A stretch of DNA of 64,000 nt, taken from assembly GCF_034262375.1 (NCBI RefSeq), contig NZ_CP139558.1, positions 1,736,001-1,800,000 on the forward strand, given 5' to 3'. Positions 44,262-53,979 of this stretch are shown here, in pieces (positions within the stretch are counted from its first letter, which is position 1; each line of letters opens with the position of its first letter). Position numbers and translations under genes: made by a program. The stretch comes from Mucilaginibacter sabulilitoris (GTDB lineage Bacteria > Bacteroidota > Bacteroidia > Sphingobacteriales > Sphingobacteriaceae). The notes under the pieces are model-generated. The model ran no database searches. It saw nothing but the letters and a program-made list of their open reading frames with translations, and had not been told where the DNA came from.

Positions 44262-44759
44262 CTAATAGCTTACTTTTTTTAATGTAATTTCATTCACTAC
44301 ACCATTATTAGTTAGCTTAAGTTGAGATATGCTAACAAGTTCAAATTTCTTCAAATGTTTATCAATAACAATTAGATAAACATTATCTTTCTTTTTAGCT
44401 ATCTTAAATTCACAATATTCCGTCAACGCACTCATAGAGGAGGGCTCTCGGCATATTTGTGCCTTATTTTGTAGAAAAGCATTTCTTTTATAAAATGTCC
44501 ACTCAATAAAGCTACAGCAGCTGTTCCTTTGATAGAAATAATTTATATTATCATAAAGTTTTATGGTGTCTGCTTTATAATAAGCGCTGTCTGTGTTGCA
44601 AATTATCCATGCCCTACTACCAACTGAAATGCTTTTTTTTGACGATTGATTAATACTTGATTTTAAGAGATTAGATAATTGATTTTTGGTAAATCTTAGA
44701 TTTTGACCTAAGCTCTGAAACGAGACAAAAAGTAGAAGCACAATAAATCCTATTCTCAT
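44262..44759 (-). CDS. Exported protein of unknown function
   Basis: 165 residues with a signal peptide (MRIGFIVLLLFVSFQSLGQ). The mature part contains paired cysteines (SCCSFIEWTFY) and basic stretches. No domain recognised. It is AT-richer than its neighbours, a hint of recent acquisition. Confidence 0.65.
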   Translation of the reverse strand: MRIGFIVLLLFVSFQSLGQNLRFTKNQLSNLLKSSINQSSKKSISVGSRAWIICNTDSAYYKADTIKLYDNINYFYQRNSCCSFIEWTFYKRNAFLQNKAQICREPSSMSALTEYCEFKIAKKKDNVYLIVIDKHLKKFELVSISQLKLTNNGVVNEITLKKVSY

Positions 44760-44828
44760 CTAATAAATCTAAATATATTTTCGCCGTCATGCAACCATTT
44801 ACCATAGCATCACATCTTACTGTTATAA

Positions 44829-45401
44829 ATGATGTTTTTGGAACCAAAGTTTACCACCAGCCAACTGATCGACAGCTGTATAGCCGGCGAACGCAAAGCA
44901 CAGGAATTGTTATATAAACAATTCGCGGCCAAAATGCTAGCTGTGTGTATGCGTTACGCTACCGATAAGATGGAGGCGGAAGATATGCTGCAGAATGGCT
45001 TTATCAAGGTGTTTCAAAAAATAAGTGATTACCGCGGTGAGGGATCATTTGAAGGTTGGGTAAGGCGCATTATGGTACATAGTTCCATTGAATATTACCG
45101 CAAACATCATAAAATGCTACAGGTGGTAGATATTGATGAGGCTGGACAGGAACCCACTGTTAACCCATTAGCTTCATCAGATCTGGATGCCGGGGTGTTA
45201 ATAAAGCTGATACAACAGCTGGCGCCAGGTTATCGCATGGTATTTAACCTGTATGCACTCGAAGGATATTCGCACAGGGAAATTGCTGGTATGGTGGGTA
45301 TAAGTGAAGGCGCATCAAAATCGCAGCTATCAAGAGCACGGAATATATTAAAAGAACAAATTGCAAAAATGGAGGGCAAAAGTTATGGATACGCGGGATA
45401 A
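44829..45401 (+). CDS. ECF-type RNA polymerase sigma factor
   Basis: 190 residues with region 2 (AVCMRYATDKMEAEDMLQNGFIKVFQKISDYRGEGSFEGWVRRIM) and region 4 (GYRMVFNLYALEGYSHREIAGMVGISEGASKSQLSRARNIL), typical of extracytoplasmic-function sigma factors. The next gene overlaps by 17 nt and encodes a single-pass protein that could be its anti-sigma partner. Confidence 0.95.
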   Translation: MMFLEPKFTTSQLIDSCIAGERKAQELLYKQFAAKMLAVCMRYATDKMEAEDMLQNGFIKVFQKISDYRGEGSFEGWVRRIMVHSSIEYYRKHHKMLQVVDIDEAGQEPTVNPLASSDLDAGVLIKLIQQLAPGYRMVFNLYALEGYSHREIAGMVGISEGASKSQLSRARNILKEQIAKMEGKSYGYAG

Positions 45402-46176
45402 TGAGCTGGATAAGTTGTTTCAATCGGCGCTTGATGGTCATGAAATAGAACCGTCGGCCGTTGTATGGCAGGGCGTTACCTCCCGATTGGATGCCGATAA
45501 ACGAAAAAGGTTGCTGATACCTTATTTGAGTATTGCCGCGTGCATTATATTATTGGTTACAGCGGGTATCTTATTTGTACCTAAACCGGTAAAAGTAAGT
45601 AATGAACAAACAACTGATAGGATAGCCAAAAATAGTCGATCAGTAAAGCGTGCGGCTATTATTAAAGCGGACGCTAATGAACAACCTGTGGATCAGCAAA
45701 ACAAAAAGACTTCGCCGGCAGTTATAGCACCTGTTAACAGGCTTGCACAAACTAAGCTCATCAAGGCAAATAAAAACGTGATTAATAAGGCAGTGGTTGT
45801 TCACGAACAAAAAAACTACATTACAAAGCAGGATAGTGCGGTTCAATTGGCTTTTGTCAATCGCGGTAATGATCTGGAAAATCCTACCGTGCCGGATTTG
45901 GGCGATGTTACTAAACCGGCTGCTGTTGATGCACCTGTACTTAAAAATAAAGTGGTATTAGTAGCTATGCAATTACCAGGTACTAACAATAAACCGGTTA
46001 CGATTAAGCCTGTTAAAAGACACCGTATCCGCAGCCTTGGCGATGTGTTTAATGTAATGATAGCGGCGGTTGATAAACGAGAAGATAAGATTATTGAATT
46101 TAGTAATACCGACGAGGATGACGCCACCATTACCGGTGTTAACCTGGGCATTATTAAAGTGAAAAAAGAAAAATAA
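45385..46176 (+). CDS. Single-pass membrane protein, possible anti-sigma factor
   Basis: 263 residues from the ATG at 45385 (MDTRDNELDKLFQSALDGHE), overlapping the sigma gene. A ~50-residue cytoplasmic part (AVVWQGVTSRLDADKRKR) precedes one helix (IPYLSIAACIILLVTAGILFV), and a basic, repetitive periplasmic region follows. Topology and linkage fit an anti-sigma factor, but no anti-sigma zinc motif is visible, so the role is inferred. Confidence 0.7.
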   Translation: MDTRDNELDKLFQSALDGHEIEPSAVVWQGVTSRLDADKRKRLLIPYLSIAACIILLVTAGILFVPKPVKVSNEQTTDRIAKNSRSVKRAAIIKADANEQPVDQQNKKTSPAVIAPVNRLAQTKLIKANKNVINKAVVVHEQKNYITKQDSAVQLAFVNRGNDLENPTVPDLGDVTKPAAVDAPVLKNKVVLVAMQLPGTNNKPVTIKPVKRHRIRSLGDVFNVMIAAVDKREDKIIEFSNTDEDDATITGVNLGIIKVKKEK

Positions 46177-46195
46177 ATATATATTACACCATTAT

Positions 46196-47005
46196 ATGAA
46201 ACGCCTGATTTTTACCATCATTATATGTATTACTGCATGCGCTGTGTTTGCCCAAACCACCGCCGACTCTACCCATACCGATAGCGTTACCAAAAAGAAG
46301 GTTCACGTAAAGTTGGGTGTTGGTGATGACGCGCCGTCAGTTTCCAATGAACCCGATACGGCTTACCATGCCCATAAAGCGCCGGGCTTTTCATTTGGTG
46401 TAACATTTTCACGTATTGATCTGGGTTTTGCCACTTTGATTGATCACGGAAGCTTTACTTTATCACCCAATAACCAGTTTTTAAGCTATCGGCAATGGAA
46501 AACCAGCAACTTTGGGTTTGACCTGGTGCAGTTTGGCTATCGCTTTAACAGCGCCTTTAAAATATACGTTTCGGGTGGTTTCGACTGGACTCACATCCGC
46601 CTGCGAAACGATATCACCATTCAAAGAAACACACCGGTGTTAACTTATACCGAGGATGATATCAATTACAGCAAAAACCGCTTTTCATCAAGTTACCTCC
46701 GCATACCCTTATCATTTTACTATCGCAGTCATGAAGATGCCAGTGGAAACCATTTCAGACTGGTTGCTGGCCCGGAAATTGGTGTACTGCTTAATGGTCG
46801 CGTAAAGCAAATAAGTGATGAAAACGGCAAGCAAAAGTTTAATGACGATTATCATTTTACCAGGCTGCGCCAGGGCGTGTTTGTACGTATGGGTTATGGT
46901 TTAATGGGTATTTATGCCAAATATTACTTTACCGATATGTTTGAAAACAGCCCGGCCCAGGAAGGTTTAAAAAATTTCTCCTTTGGGTTAACGGTAGGGT
47001 TTTAG
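46196..47005 (+). CDS. Outer-membrane beta-barrel protein
   Basis: 269 residues with a signal peptide (MKRLIFTIIICITACAVFAQ), then alternating amphipathic strands with aromatic girdles (FGVTFSRIDLGFATLIDHGSF, ... GLMGIYAKYYF), ending FSFGLTVGF. A porin-family/OMP-type barrel. Same-strand position 19 nt after the membrane protein suggests it is in the sigma-factor operon and may be the cell-surface output or sensor. Confidence 0.75.
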   Translation: MKRLIFTIIICITACAVFAQTTADSTHTDSVTKKKVHVKLGVGDDAPSVSNEPDTAYHAHKAPGFSFGVTFSRIDLGFATLIDHGSFTLSPNNQFLSYRQWKTSNFGFDLVQFGYRFNSAFKIYVSGGFDWTHIRLRNDITIQRNTPVLTYTEDDINYSKNRFSSSYLRIPLSFYYRSHEDASGNHFRLVAGPEIGVLLNGRVKQISDENGKQKFNDDYHFTRLRQGVFVRMGYGLMGIYAKYYFTDMFENSPAQEGLKNFSFGLTVGF

Positions 47006-47214
47006 ATATTCTTCAAAAGTTTGTGTTTTTGCTAAATATGGATACCTAATTGTGTAAAAAATGTGTATTAATTAATCGTTAATTAGTAGGTTAATCAGGT
47101 ATTTTTATATAAACAGCCAGTTATTAACTCTTGTATCGCAGCGCGTTTGAGGGAGTATGCCTTAATCGTAACAGATTTGAGAAATAGTCGCGTTTACCTG
47201 CTTATTTACATCAC
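47006..47214. other. Intergenic region with TTAATTAAT dyads
   Basis: ATTAATTAATCGTTAATTAG at 47067-47086 is an AT-rich dyad. No terminator is obvious. No gene. Confidence 0.3.
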
Positions 47215-49491
47215 ATGAGAAAAAACACAACCCCTATTGTTCTATTTTCTTATGTTTTTAAAAAAAATGTCTGTCCGCTCCGGAATTCAGTAATTATAAT
47301 CTTTTGCCTCATCTGTACGGTTATTGCACGGGCTCAAACACCCATTGACAGCATAAACGCGCTGATTAAGAAAGCGAAAACAGATACCGGCAGAATTAAT
47401 CGCTTAATTGATAAAACAGCAGCATTAGTAGAAATTAATCTTGATTCTGCAGCAGAAAGTGGGAGCACCGCTGTTTTTGAAGCTGTTACCGCGAAGTATT
47501 TAAAAGGTGAGGCCAATGCCCGGCGATTAATGGCCACTATATTATCTTTTAAGGGTGATTACGCCTCTGCACAAAAAAATTTAACGTTAGGTATAAAAAT
47601 ATATAAAGAATTAAAAGACGAAAGCGGAGTGGCTAAAATGTATTCTGGCTATGGCATGATGTATGGCATGCAAAGTAAATATGACAGCTCCATTGTGTTT
47701 TATAAAAAAACAATACGTATCGCCAATAAGATCCAGGATAATTTATTACTTAATAAAGCTTATCAAAATATTGGCATCTCATACCAGATGCAATCGAACT
47801 ATAGAGAATCATTAGTTTACTTTCAAAAGGCATTAGGGTTTTTTGAAAGTATAAATGATATAAACTCGCAAAGTTACATCTGGTTAAATATGGGCCTAAC
47901 CTATAACAACATGGACGACAATGCGCGGGCCGAACAATCATTAAAAACGGCGATCCGGCTTGCGAAGAAGAGCGGTATTAAAAATGTAGAGTTATATGCC
48001 TACTCCAATCTTGCAGCTACCTATTCAAAACAAAAAAAATTCGACAAATCTTATTTATACGCCATGAACGCGGTTGTTATCGGCCGCGAAACCGGCGATT
48101 TGGGCATAACTGCTGCGAGCTTGTCAAAAGCCGTAATGGCGCTCGCCGATCAGGGAAAGCTGCCCGAGGCATTAAAGCTCGGGAAAAAATCTGTTGGGGT
48201 AGCCGATTCGTCAAACCAACCTTACAGCCGCTACCAGGTATATGCAAGTATTGGTAGCGTACTTAAAAGGCAAGAATCATACGATGATGCCATTGTTTAT
48301 TTTAAGAAAGCCTTTAACGCGATTAGGAGCGCCAATATTGTTGACGAAGCTACAGGACAATCATATTACGAATTGTCTGAATGTTATGAGAAAGTTGGTT
48401 TATATAGGAATGCATATAAGAATTTTAAAAGATCTTCGGAGATTATTGATTCTATCAGAAGCACCAAGAATATAAGAAAGGCCACGGAACAGAACATGAC
48501 CTATGAGTATGAGAAAAAGCAGCAAGCACAACTCATACAAAAGCAAAAACAGGATGCTATGATGAGGATATGGCTGGTGATTTTTATAGCCATACTGATC
48601 ATATTTGCTATCATTATTATTGGTTACAGACGAGCATTCAGAAATAAGCAAAAGGCAAACGCACTGCTTAAGGACCAGAAACAGGAGATAGAAAGTACTT
48701 TAACCGCGTTGAAAACCACTCAAAAGCAATTAATACAATCAGAAAAAATGGCCTCGCTCGGGCAGCTTACTGCCGGTATTGCCCATGAGATACAAAACCC
48801 GCTTAATTTTGTTAATAATTTTTCCGAAGTAAGTGCCGAACTAACCACAGAACTAAAAGAGGAGATAAAAAATGGAAATACAGAAGATGCCCTGGCTATT
48901 GCCGACGACCTGAAGGAAAATTTAAGCAAGATACAGCACCACGGTAAACGTGCGGATAATATAGTTAAGGGAATGCTTGAGCATAGCCGAACCAGTACCG
49001 GCGAAAGGCAACCAATCAATATCAATAGTTTAGCAGAAGACTTTTTTAAACTATCGTATCATGGAATGCGGGTAAAAGACAAATCGTTTAACGCTGAGAT
49101 GATCACAAATTTTACCGATCAGGCTATAGTAATGGGTGTTCAGCAGGATATAAGCAGGGTAATGCTCAATTTGTTCAATAATGCCTTTTATTCGGTGAAT
49201 CAAAAGCGAAAGGTTGCCGGTGAAAATTATAAGCCAACAGTTACAGTAAGTACAGAACATAACGGACGTTCAATATTGCTTAAAATAAAGGATAACGGTA
49301 ATGGTATATCGCCTTCTATAAAAGATAAAATATTGCAGCCATTTTTTACCACAAAGCCAACAGGCGAAGGCACGGGTTTGGGCTTGTCGCTTAGCTATGA
49401 TATTATTGTGAACGGGCATAATGGTAGTTTTGATATTGATACACAGGAGTTTGAATATGCGGAGTTTATAGTATCCCTGCCAAAAGCTTAA
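47215..49491 (+). CDS. TPR-containing sensor histidine kinase
   Basis: 758 residues: a hydrophobic export segment (~25-40), then about seven to nine TPR units (GDYASAQKNLTLGIKIYKEL, YRESLVYFQKALGFFESI, YDDAIVYFKKAFNAIRSA ...), a membrane helix (~443-468), a coiled coil, HisKA with the His in AHEIQNPLNFVNNF, and HATPase (NNAFYSVNQKR, DNGNGIS, GEGTGLGLSLSYDI). The TPR part faces the periplasm and is probably the sensor. No response regulator is adjacent. Confidence 0.93.
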   Translation: MRKNTTPIVLFSYVFKKNVCPLRNSVIIIFCLICTVIARAQTPIDSINALIKKAKTDTGRINRLIDKTAALVEINLDSAAESGSTAVFEAVTAKYLKGEANARRLMATILSFKGDYASAQKNLTLGIKIYKELKDESGVAKMYSGYGMMYGMQSKYDSSIVFYKKTIRIANKIQDNLLLNKAYQNIGISYQMQSNYRESLVYFQKALGFFESINDINSQSYIWLNMGLTYNNMDDNARAEQSLKTAIRLAKKSGIKNVELYAYSNLAATYSKQKKFDKSYLYAMNAVVIGRETGDLGITAASLSKAVMALADQGKLPEALKLGKKSVGVADSSNQPYSRYQVYASIGSVLKRQESYDDAIVYFKKAFNAIRSANIVDEATGQSYYELSECYEKVGLYRNAYKNFKRSSEIIDSIRSTKNIRKATEQNMTYEYEKKQQAQLIQKQKQDAMMRIWLVIFIAILIIFAIIIIGYRRAFRNKQKANALLKDQKQEIESTLTALKTTQKQLIQSEKMASLGQLTAGIAHEIQNPLNFVNNFSEVSAELTTELKEEIKNGNTEDALAIADDLKENLSKIQHHGKRADNIVKGMLEHSRTSTGERQPININSLAEDFFKLSYHGMRVKDKSFNAEMITNFTDQAIVMGVQQDISRVMLNLFNNAFYSVNQKRKVAGENYKPTVTVSTEHNGRSILLKIKDNGNGISPSIKDKILQPFFTTKPTGEGTGLGLSLSYDIIVNGHNGSFDIDTQEFEYAEFIVSLPKA

Positions 49492-49533
49492 CAGTAAGAT
49501 GGCACTTTAAACTATTTTGTATCTTTACAACCC

Positions 49534-50532
49534 ATGTCAGATACACCTTTTTTGCAGGCTATTGCGGTAAGTAAAATATATTCGGGTAAACACCAGGCCG
49601 GCGTTAAAAAAACAGATATTGTTATACAGCAGGGTAAAATAACTGCCATTATTGGTGAAAGCGGGAGCGGGAAAAGTACGCTGCTGCGCTTGTTGTATGG
49701 TTTGCTTTCGCCTGATGAAGGGGTGGTTGAATTTAAAGGCGAACGTATTTGGGGGCCTGAAGAAAAGCTTATCCCTGGTCATGACGCCATGAAAATGGTT
49801 ACCCAGCATACCGATGACCTTAATTTGTTTGCCAAAGTATGGGATAACGTTGCAGCCATGTTACCTGCAACCGATCTGAATGCCAAACAGCAAAAAACCG
49901 AACAAATACTACAGCAACTAAATATGGCCGGCATGGCCGATAAACGGGTAGCTGATTTAAGTGGCGGCGAAAAACAACGTGTTGCTATTGCCCGGGCCAT
50001 TATAACTCGCCCGCAGATTTTATTGCTTGACGAGCCCTTTAACCAGGTAGATACCTCTTTCAGGGAAGGCTTGCAGCACGACATCAGGCAGATTGTGAAA
50101 GAGATTGGGCTAACGGTGATCATGGTATCGCATGACCCTGCCGAGGTACTCTCTATGGCCGATGACCTGATAGTGCTGAAACAAGGCGAGATAATAGAGC
50201 GGGGACACCCTAAAATTTTGTATCAATCGCCGCGTAACCTTTACACCGCGCAATTGCTTAGCAACTGTAATATCCTTACTGCTTCGGAGGCTAAACTTTG
50301 CAGTATTACGATCAATGCTGAGCATGCTGTAATATATCCCGAATGGATAAAGGTAAAAGTAATTACCCAGGCAAAAAACTGGGTGGTAAAGCAGGTTCTG
50401 TTCAAAGGTTTTTATGAAGACCTGATCCTTGAGCATAGCGGCACCCTGTTGCGTGTAGTAAATGAAGAACCCGGTAAATATAATGAAGGGGATAAAGTTG
50501 CTGTAAGGGCAGGGAAGTGGTTGGAATATTAA
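49534..50532 (+). CDS. ABC transporter ATP-binding protein (spermidine/iron type), without its permease
   Basis: 332 residues. Walker A GESGSGKST (41-49), signature LSGGEKQRVAIARA, Walker B ILLLDEPF, and the switch His in VMVSHDP. A C-terminal TOBE-like part (~240-332) fits the PotA/FbpC class of importers. No permease or binding protein lies nearby. A weak box TATCTTTA ends 6 nt before the ATG, so the mRNA may be nearly leaderless. Confidence 0.88.
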   Translation: MSDTPFLQAIAVSKIYSGKHQAGVKKTDIVIQQGKITAIIGESGSGKSTLLRLLYGLLSPDEGVVEFKGERIWGPEEKLIPGHDAMKMVTQHTDDLNLFAKVWDNVAAMLPATDLNAKQQKTEQILQQLNMAGMADKRVADLSGGEKQRVAIARAIITRPQILLLDEPFNQVDTSFREGLQHDIRQIVKEIGLTVIMVSHDPAEVLSMADDLIVLKQGEIIERGHPKILYQSPRNLYTAQLLSNCNILTASEAKLCSITINAEHAVIYPEWIKVKVITQAKNWVVKQVLFKGFYEDLILEHSGTLLRVVNEEPGKYNEGDKVAVRAGKWLEY

Positions 50533-50541
50533 CTTACTATA

Positions 50542-50623
50542 ATGTCATTGCGAGCGAAGCGTGGCAATCGCCCCGGGTGGGTAAAGTTCGCGATTGCTTC
50601 GTTGTTCCTTCTCGCAATGACAT
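50542..50623. repeat. GTCATTGCGAG-type palindrome between convergent genes
   Basis: Left arm ATGTCATTGCGAGCGAAGCG and right arm TTCTCGCAATGACAT with an inner GCAATCGC/GCGATTGC dyad. It lies where the ABC and ilvA transcripts meet and may end them. Confidence 0.8.
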
Positions 50624-50631
50624 GTTTATTT

Positions 50632-51882
50632 TTAAACCAGGTACTCAAACAATGTCCGGTCTTTATTCAGTTCAATCACGTTAAAGCGATGAGCTAACAT
50701 GCGTTTTAACAGCGCCGGGTAATCATCGGCCGATTGCAGTTCGATACCTACCAGTGCAGGGCCATTTTCTTTATCATTCTTCTTGATAAATTCAAACCTC
50801 GTAATATCATCATGCGGACCTAATACATTGGTCACAAATAATTTTAAAGCACCTGGGCGTTGTGGAAAACGTACAATGAAATAATGTTTAAGACCTTCAT
50901 ACAGTAGTGATTTCTCTTTGATCTCCTGCATGCGGGCAATATCATTGTTACCGCCGCTCACTATACAAACCACTTTTTTTCCTTTGATCTTATCTTTACA
51001 GGCATCAAGTACCGCAACGGAAAGTGCACCGGCAGGTTCGGCTACAATGGCATCTTCATTATATAACTTCAATATAGTGGTGCAAACCTTGCCTTCGGGT
51101 ACCAGTAACATATCGTCGAGTACATTACGGCAAATTTCATAGGTTAAGGTACCTACGCGTTTTACCGCCGCACCGTCAACAAAGCGGTCAATCTCCGGCA
51201 ATGTAATAGGCTCGCCCTGTTCCATCGCTTTTAACATTGATGGGGCGCCTTCCGGTTCTACACCTATCAGGTAAACTCCCGGCACATGCTGCTTTAAATA
51301 AGTGCCTGTACCAGCAGCCATGCCGCCGCCACCAATAGGCATAATAACAGCTTCAACCCCGGGCAGGTCTTCTAATATCTCTAAGCCAACGGTTCCCTGC
51401 CCTTCAATAATACGGTAATCATCAAATGGGGGGATAAATGTCATCTCATGAGCTTCGGTATATATCAATGCCTCACGTAGGCAGTCGTCAAAAGTATCAC
51501 CAGTTAAAACTATCTCGATATTACCATGCCCATGCATTTCTGTTTGGGTAACTTTTTGTTTTGGAGTTATCTCGGGCATAAAGATTACACCTTTGGTACC
51601 TAAAGCATTACAGCTAAAAGCTACACCCTGCGCATGGTTACCTGCGCTGGCACATACTACGCCGCGACTTAACTCCTCAGCGCTGAGCTGGCTGATCATG
51701 TTATATGCACCACGAAGTTTATAGGAACGCACTACCTGCAGGTCTTCGCGTTTGAGGTAAACCTCACATTCATATTTTGCCGACAGGCCGGCATTGTATT
51801 CAAGCGGCGTACGCCTTACAACACCCTTCAGTCGTTCATTTGCCGATTCAAAATCAAGCTGGTTTTTAGTTTCAGTTTCCAT
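50632..51882 (-). CDS. ilvA: Threonine ammonia-lyase (threonine deaminase)
   Basis: 416 residues. This PLP enzyme deaminates threonine to 2-oxobutanoate for isoleucine synthesis. The PLP Lys lies in VVRSYKLRGAYNMI. Also visible are CASAGNHAQGVAF, a glycine loop MPIGGGGMAAGTG, and one C-terminal ACT-like domain (RPGALKLFVTNVLGPHDDITRFEF), giving the short B. subtilis-like form. It is the last gene of the ilv-leu cluster, 2 nt downstream of leuA. Confidence 0.95.
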   Translation of the reverse strand: METETKNQLDFESANERLKGVVRRTPLEYNAGLSAKYECEVYLKREDLQVVRSYKLRGAYNMISQLSAEELSRGVVCASAGNHAQGVAFSCNALGTKGVIFMPEITPKQKVTQTEMHGHGNIEIVLTGDTFDDCLREALIYTEAHEMTFIPPFDDYRIIEGQGTVGLEILEDLPGVEAVIMPIGGGGMAAGTGTYLKQHVPGVYLIGVEPEGAPSMLKAMEQGEPITLPEIDRFVDGAAVKRVGTLTYEICRNVLDDMLLVPEGKVCTTILKLYNEDAIVAEPAGALSVAVLDACKDKIKGKKVVCIVSGGNNDIARMQEIKEKSLLYEGLKHYFIVRFPQRPGALKLFVTNVLGPHDDITRFEFIKKNDKENGPALVGIELQSADDYPALLKRMLAHRFNVIELNKDRTLFEYLV

Positions 51883-51884
51883 TA

Positions 51885-53051
51885 TTAATTTTTTACCAGC
51901 TTATGCGCTACTAAACTCAACAAATCGTCGTCATTTATATCAAGTTTGGCATCTGCAAGCGTTAAAAAGTTGTTATACACCTCGGCCAGTTCTTCTTTGT
52001 TCAAGTTGATACCCAAACGTTCGAGGTGGAATTTGAGTGCGTGCCTGCCGCTGCGGGCAGTAAGTACAATGCTGGCGCTTGGGAAACCCACATCCTCGGG
52101 ACGTATGATTTCATAGTTCTCCCTGTTTTTCAGGAAGCCGTCCTGGTGAATGCCAGAGCTGTGGGCAAATGCATTACTGCCTACAATGGCTTTATTGGGC
52201 TGTACCGGCATGCGCATTTGCGTGCTGATCATGCGGCTCAGTTCAAAAAAGTTTTTAGCATTAATGTTGGTATGTAAGCCAAGCACCTGGTGTGTTTTCA
52301 GGATCATGACCACCTCTTCAATAGAAGTATTACCCGCGCGTTCGCCAATACCGTTAATGGTACCTTCAATCTGGCGGGCACCATTTTGCAAGCCGGCTAT
52401 AGAGTTGGCGGTAGCCAAACCCAAATCGTTATGGCAATGCACCGAAATAATGGCCTTATCGATATTTTTTACGTTTTCCTTCAGGAATTTGATCTTGCTA
52501 CCATACTGATCGGGCAGGCAATAGCCATTGGTATCCGGAATATTTACCACGGTAGCACCGGCGGCAATTACGGCCTCCACCATTTTAGCTAAGAATTCCA
52601 CGTCGGCGCGGCCGGCATCTTCTGCATAAAACTCAATATCTTCAACGGCACGTTTGGCATATTTAACAGCTTCAACGGCACGTTCCAGTATTTCTTCGCG
52701 TGTGCTGTTGAATTTATGCTTGATGTGCATATCTGATGAGCCAATACCGGTATGGATACGCGGACGTTTGGCATATTTCAGTGACTCGATGGCAGCGTCA
52801 ATATCGCCCTTGTTGGCCCGGGTAAGGGCGCATACGGTAGGTTCTTTTACAGCCTTTGAAATTTCAACAACGCTGTTAAAATCGCCCGGACTTGAAACCG
52901 GGAAGCCTGCTTCAATAATATCCACGCCCAGCAGTTCAAGCTCTTTAGCTATCTCAATTTTTTCTGGGGTTGTTAACTGGCAACCCGGTACCTGCTCGCC
53001 ATCGCGAAGCGTGGTATCAAAAACATAAACGCGGTTGGGATCGTGTAACAT
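51885..53051 (-). CDS. leuA: 2-isopropylmalate synthase, short form without regulatory domain
   Basis: 388 residues. It condenses acetyl-CoA with 2-ketoisovalerate, the first committed step of leucine synthesis. The TIM barrel has [16 protein letters not shown], the metal His pair in [15 protein letters not shown], and [14 protein letters not shown]. The sequence ends soon after the linker ([23 protein letters not shown]), about 110-130 residues shorter than the E. coli-type enzyme, so the C-terminal LeuA-dimer allosteric domain is absent. Leucine feedback inhibition is therefore not expected. Confidence 0.93.
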   Translation of the reverse strand: MLHDPNRVYVFDTTLRDGEQVPGCQLTTPEKIEIAKELELLGVDIIEAGFPVSSPGDFNSVVEISKAVKEPTVCALTRANKGDIDAAIESLKYAKRPRIHTGIGSSDMHIKHKFNSTREEILERAVEAVKYAKRAVEDIEFYAEDAGRADVEFLAKMVEAVIAAGATVVNIPDTNGYCLPDQYGSKIKFLKENVKNIDKAIISVHCHNDLGLATANSIAGLQNGARQIEGTINGIGERAGNTSIEEVVMILKTHQVLGLHTNINAKNFFELSRMISTQMRMPVQPNKAIVGSNAFAHSSGIHQDGFLKNRENYEIIRPEDVGFPSASIVLTARSGRHALKFHLERLGINLNKEELAEVYNNFLTLADAKLDINDDDLLSLVAHKLVKN

Positions 53052-53055
53052 ATCT

Positions 53056-53147
53056 TTTTAGTTTTTTAGTTGTACGTATTACGTTTTAAGTTTTACGTTA
53101 TTCAATTATTTTAAGCTATTGCACGTAAAACGTATCACGTACAACAT
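53056..53147. repeat. Word-repeat palindrome of ACGTTTTACGT type upstream of leuA
   Basis: Arms 53069-53099 (GTTGTACGTATTACG...) and 53122-53145 (CACGTAAAACGTATCACG...) are inverted. Shares words with 60940-61017. Confidence 0.75.
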
Positions 53148-53153
53148 TTAACC

Positions 53154-53906
53154 TTATTTCACTGCCACAAACCTTAACCTTTTATAGTCAGCGTACCATT
53201 GGCCGCCTTCATTATAGTAGGGTTCAAGCTTTTGGGTTATTTCTGTCAATATCTGCTGTTTTTCATTTTCCGGAATCGTTTCCAGGTATTGCGCGCCAAA
53301 CATGGTAACCCATTTAGCTACACCCTGATCGCCATCCCGCAAAGGTGTTTTACGGTCGTAATGAACAGCGTAGCTCACTTTGAAACCATGTTCTTCCAGT
53401 TTGGTAGTATACTCTCCGATTGACGGGAAGTACCACATTTTAGCATCAGCTTGTTCATGATAGCCATGGTTTTGCAGTACCAGTTGTGTGGCTTCAATTA
53501 AACGGGCAACATTGCCTTTACCTCCCATTTCGGCTACAAACCTGCCGCCATGTTTAAGGCTGTTGTAAACGCTGCGCATCATGCCGTTTTGATCCAGTAT
53601 CCAATGCAGAGCCGCGTTCGAAAATACAGCGTCGTACGGGGTATCTGTAAAAAAGTCGACAGCATTTTCTACCACGAAATCAATTTCAGGGTACTTTGCT
53701 TTTGCCTGCGCAATCATATCAGGAGAAAGGTCGGTGCCTTTTACCTTAGCACCCTTATCCTTTATTTGCTGCGTTAAATGGCCGGTGCCGCAACCCAGGT
53801 CAAGTATATATTCGCCGGGTTTAGCATCCAATAATTCAAGCACCTCCTCACCGTATTGAAATACAAAGGCGTGCTTTTGGTCGTATAAATCAGCGTTCCA
53901 TTTCAT
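53154..53906 (-). CDS. Class I SAM-dependent methyltransferase (trans-aconitate methyltransferase-like)
   Basis: 250 residues. The SAM-binding motif I is ILDLGCGTGHLTQQI, then GTDLSPDMIAQAKAKYP, and DAVFSNAALHWI as post-I/IV motifs. The overall look is that of Tam/UbiE-like enzymes. It lies inside the ilv-leu cluster between leuB and leuA. Trans-aconitate is a by-product of aconitase, a relative of LeuC, so methylating a related dead-end acid of the leucine pathway is conceivable but unproven. Confidence 0.85.
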   Translation of the reverse strand: MKWNADLYDQKHAFVFQYGEEVLELLDAKPGEYILDLGCGTGHLTQQIKDKGAKVKGTDLSPDMIAQAKAKYPEIDFVVENAVDFFTDTPYDAVFSNAALHWILDQNGMMRSVYNSLKHGGRFVAEMGGKGNVARLIEATQLVLQNHGYHEQADAKMWYFPSIGEYTTKLEEHGFKVSYAVHYDRKTPLRDGDQGVAKWVTMFGAQYLETIPENEKQQILTEITQKLEPYYNEGGQWYADYKRLRFVAVK

Positions 53907-53979
53907 GTTCTTTCAGATTGCACCGATGTTTTTTGATTACACCGATTTATTTTTCCTGCACCCCTTTAGAGAAATGGGG

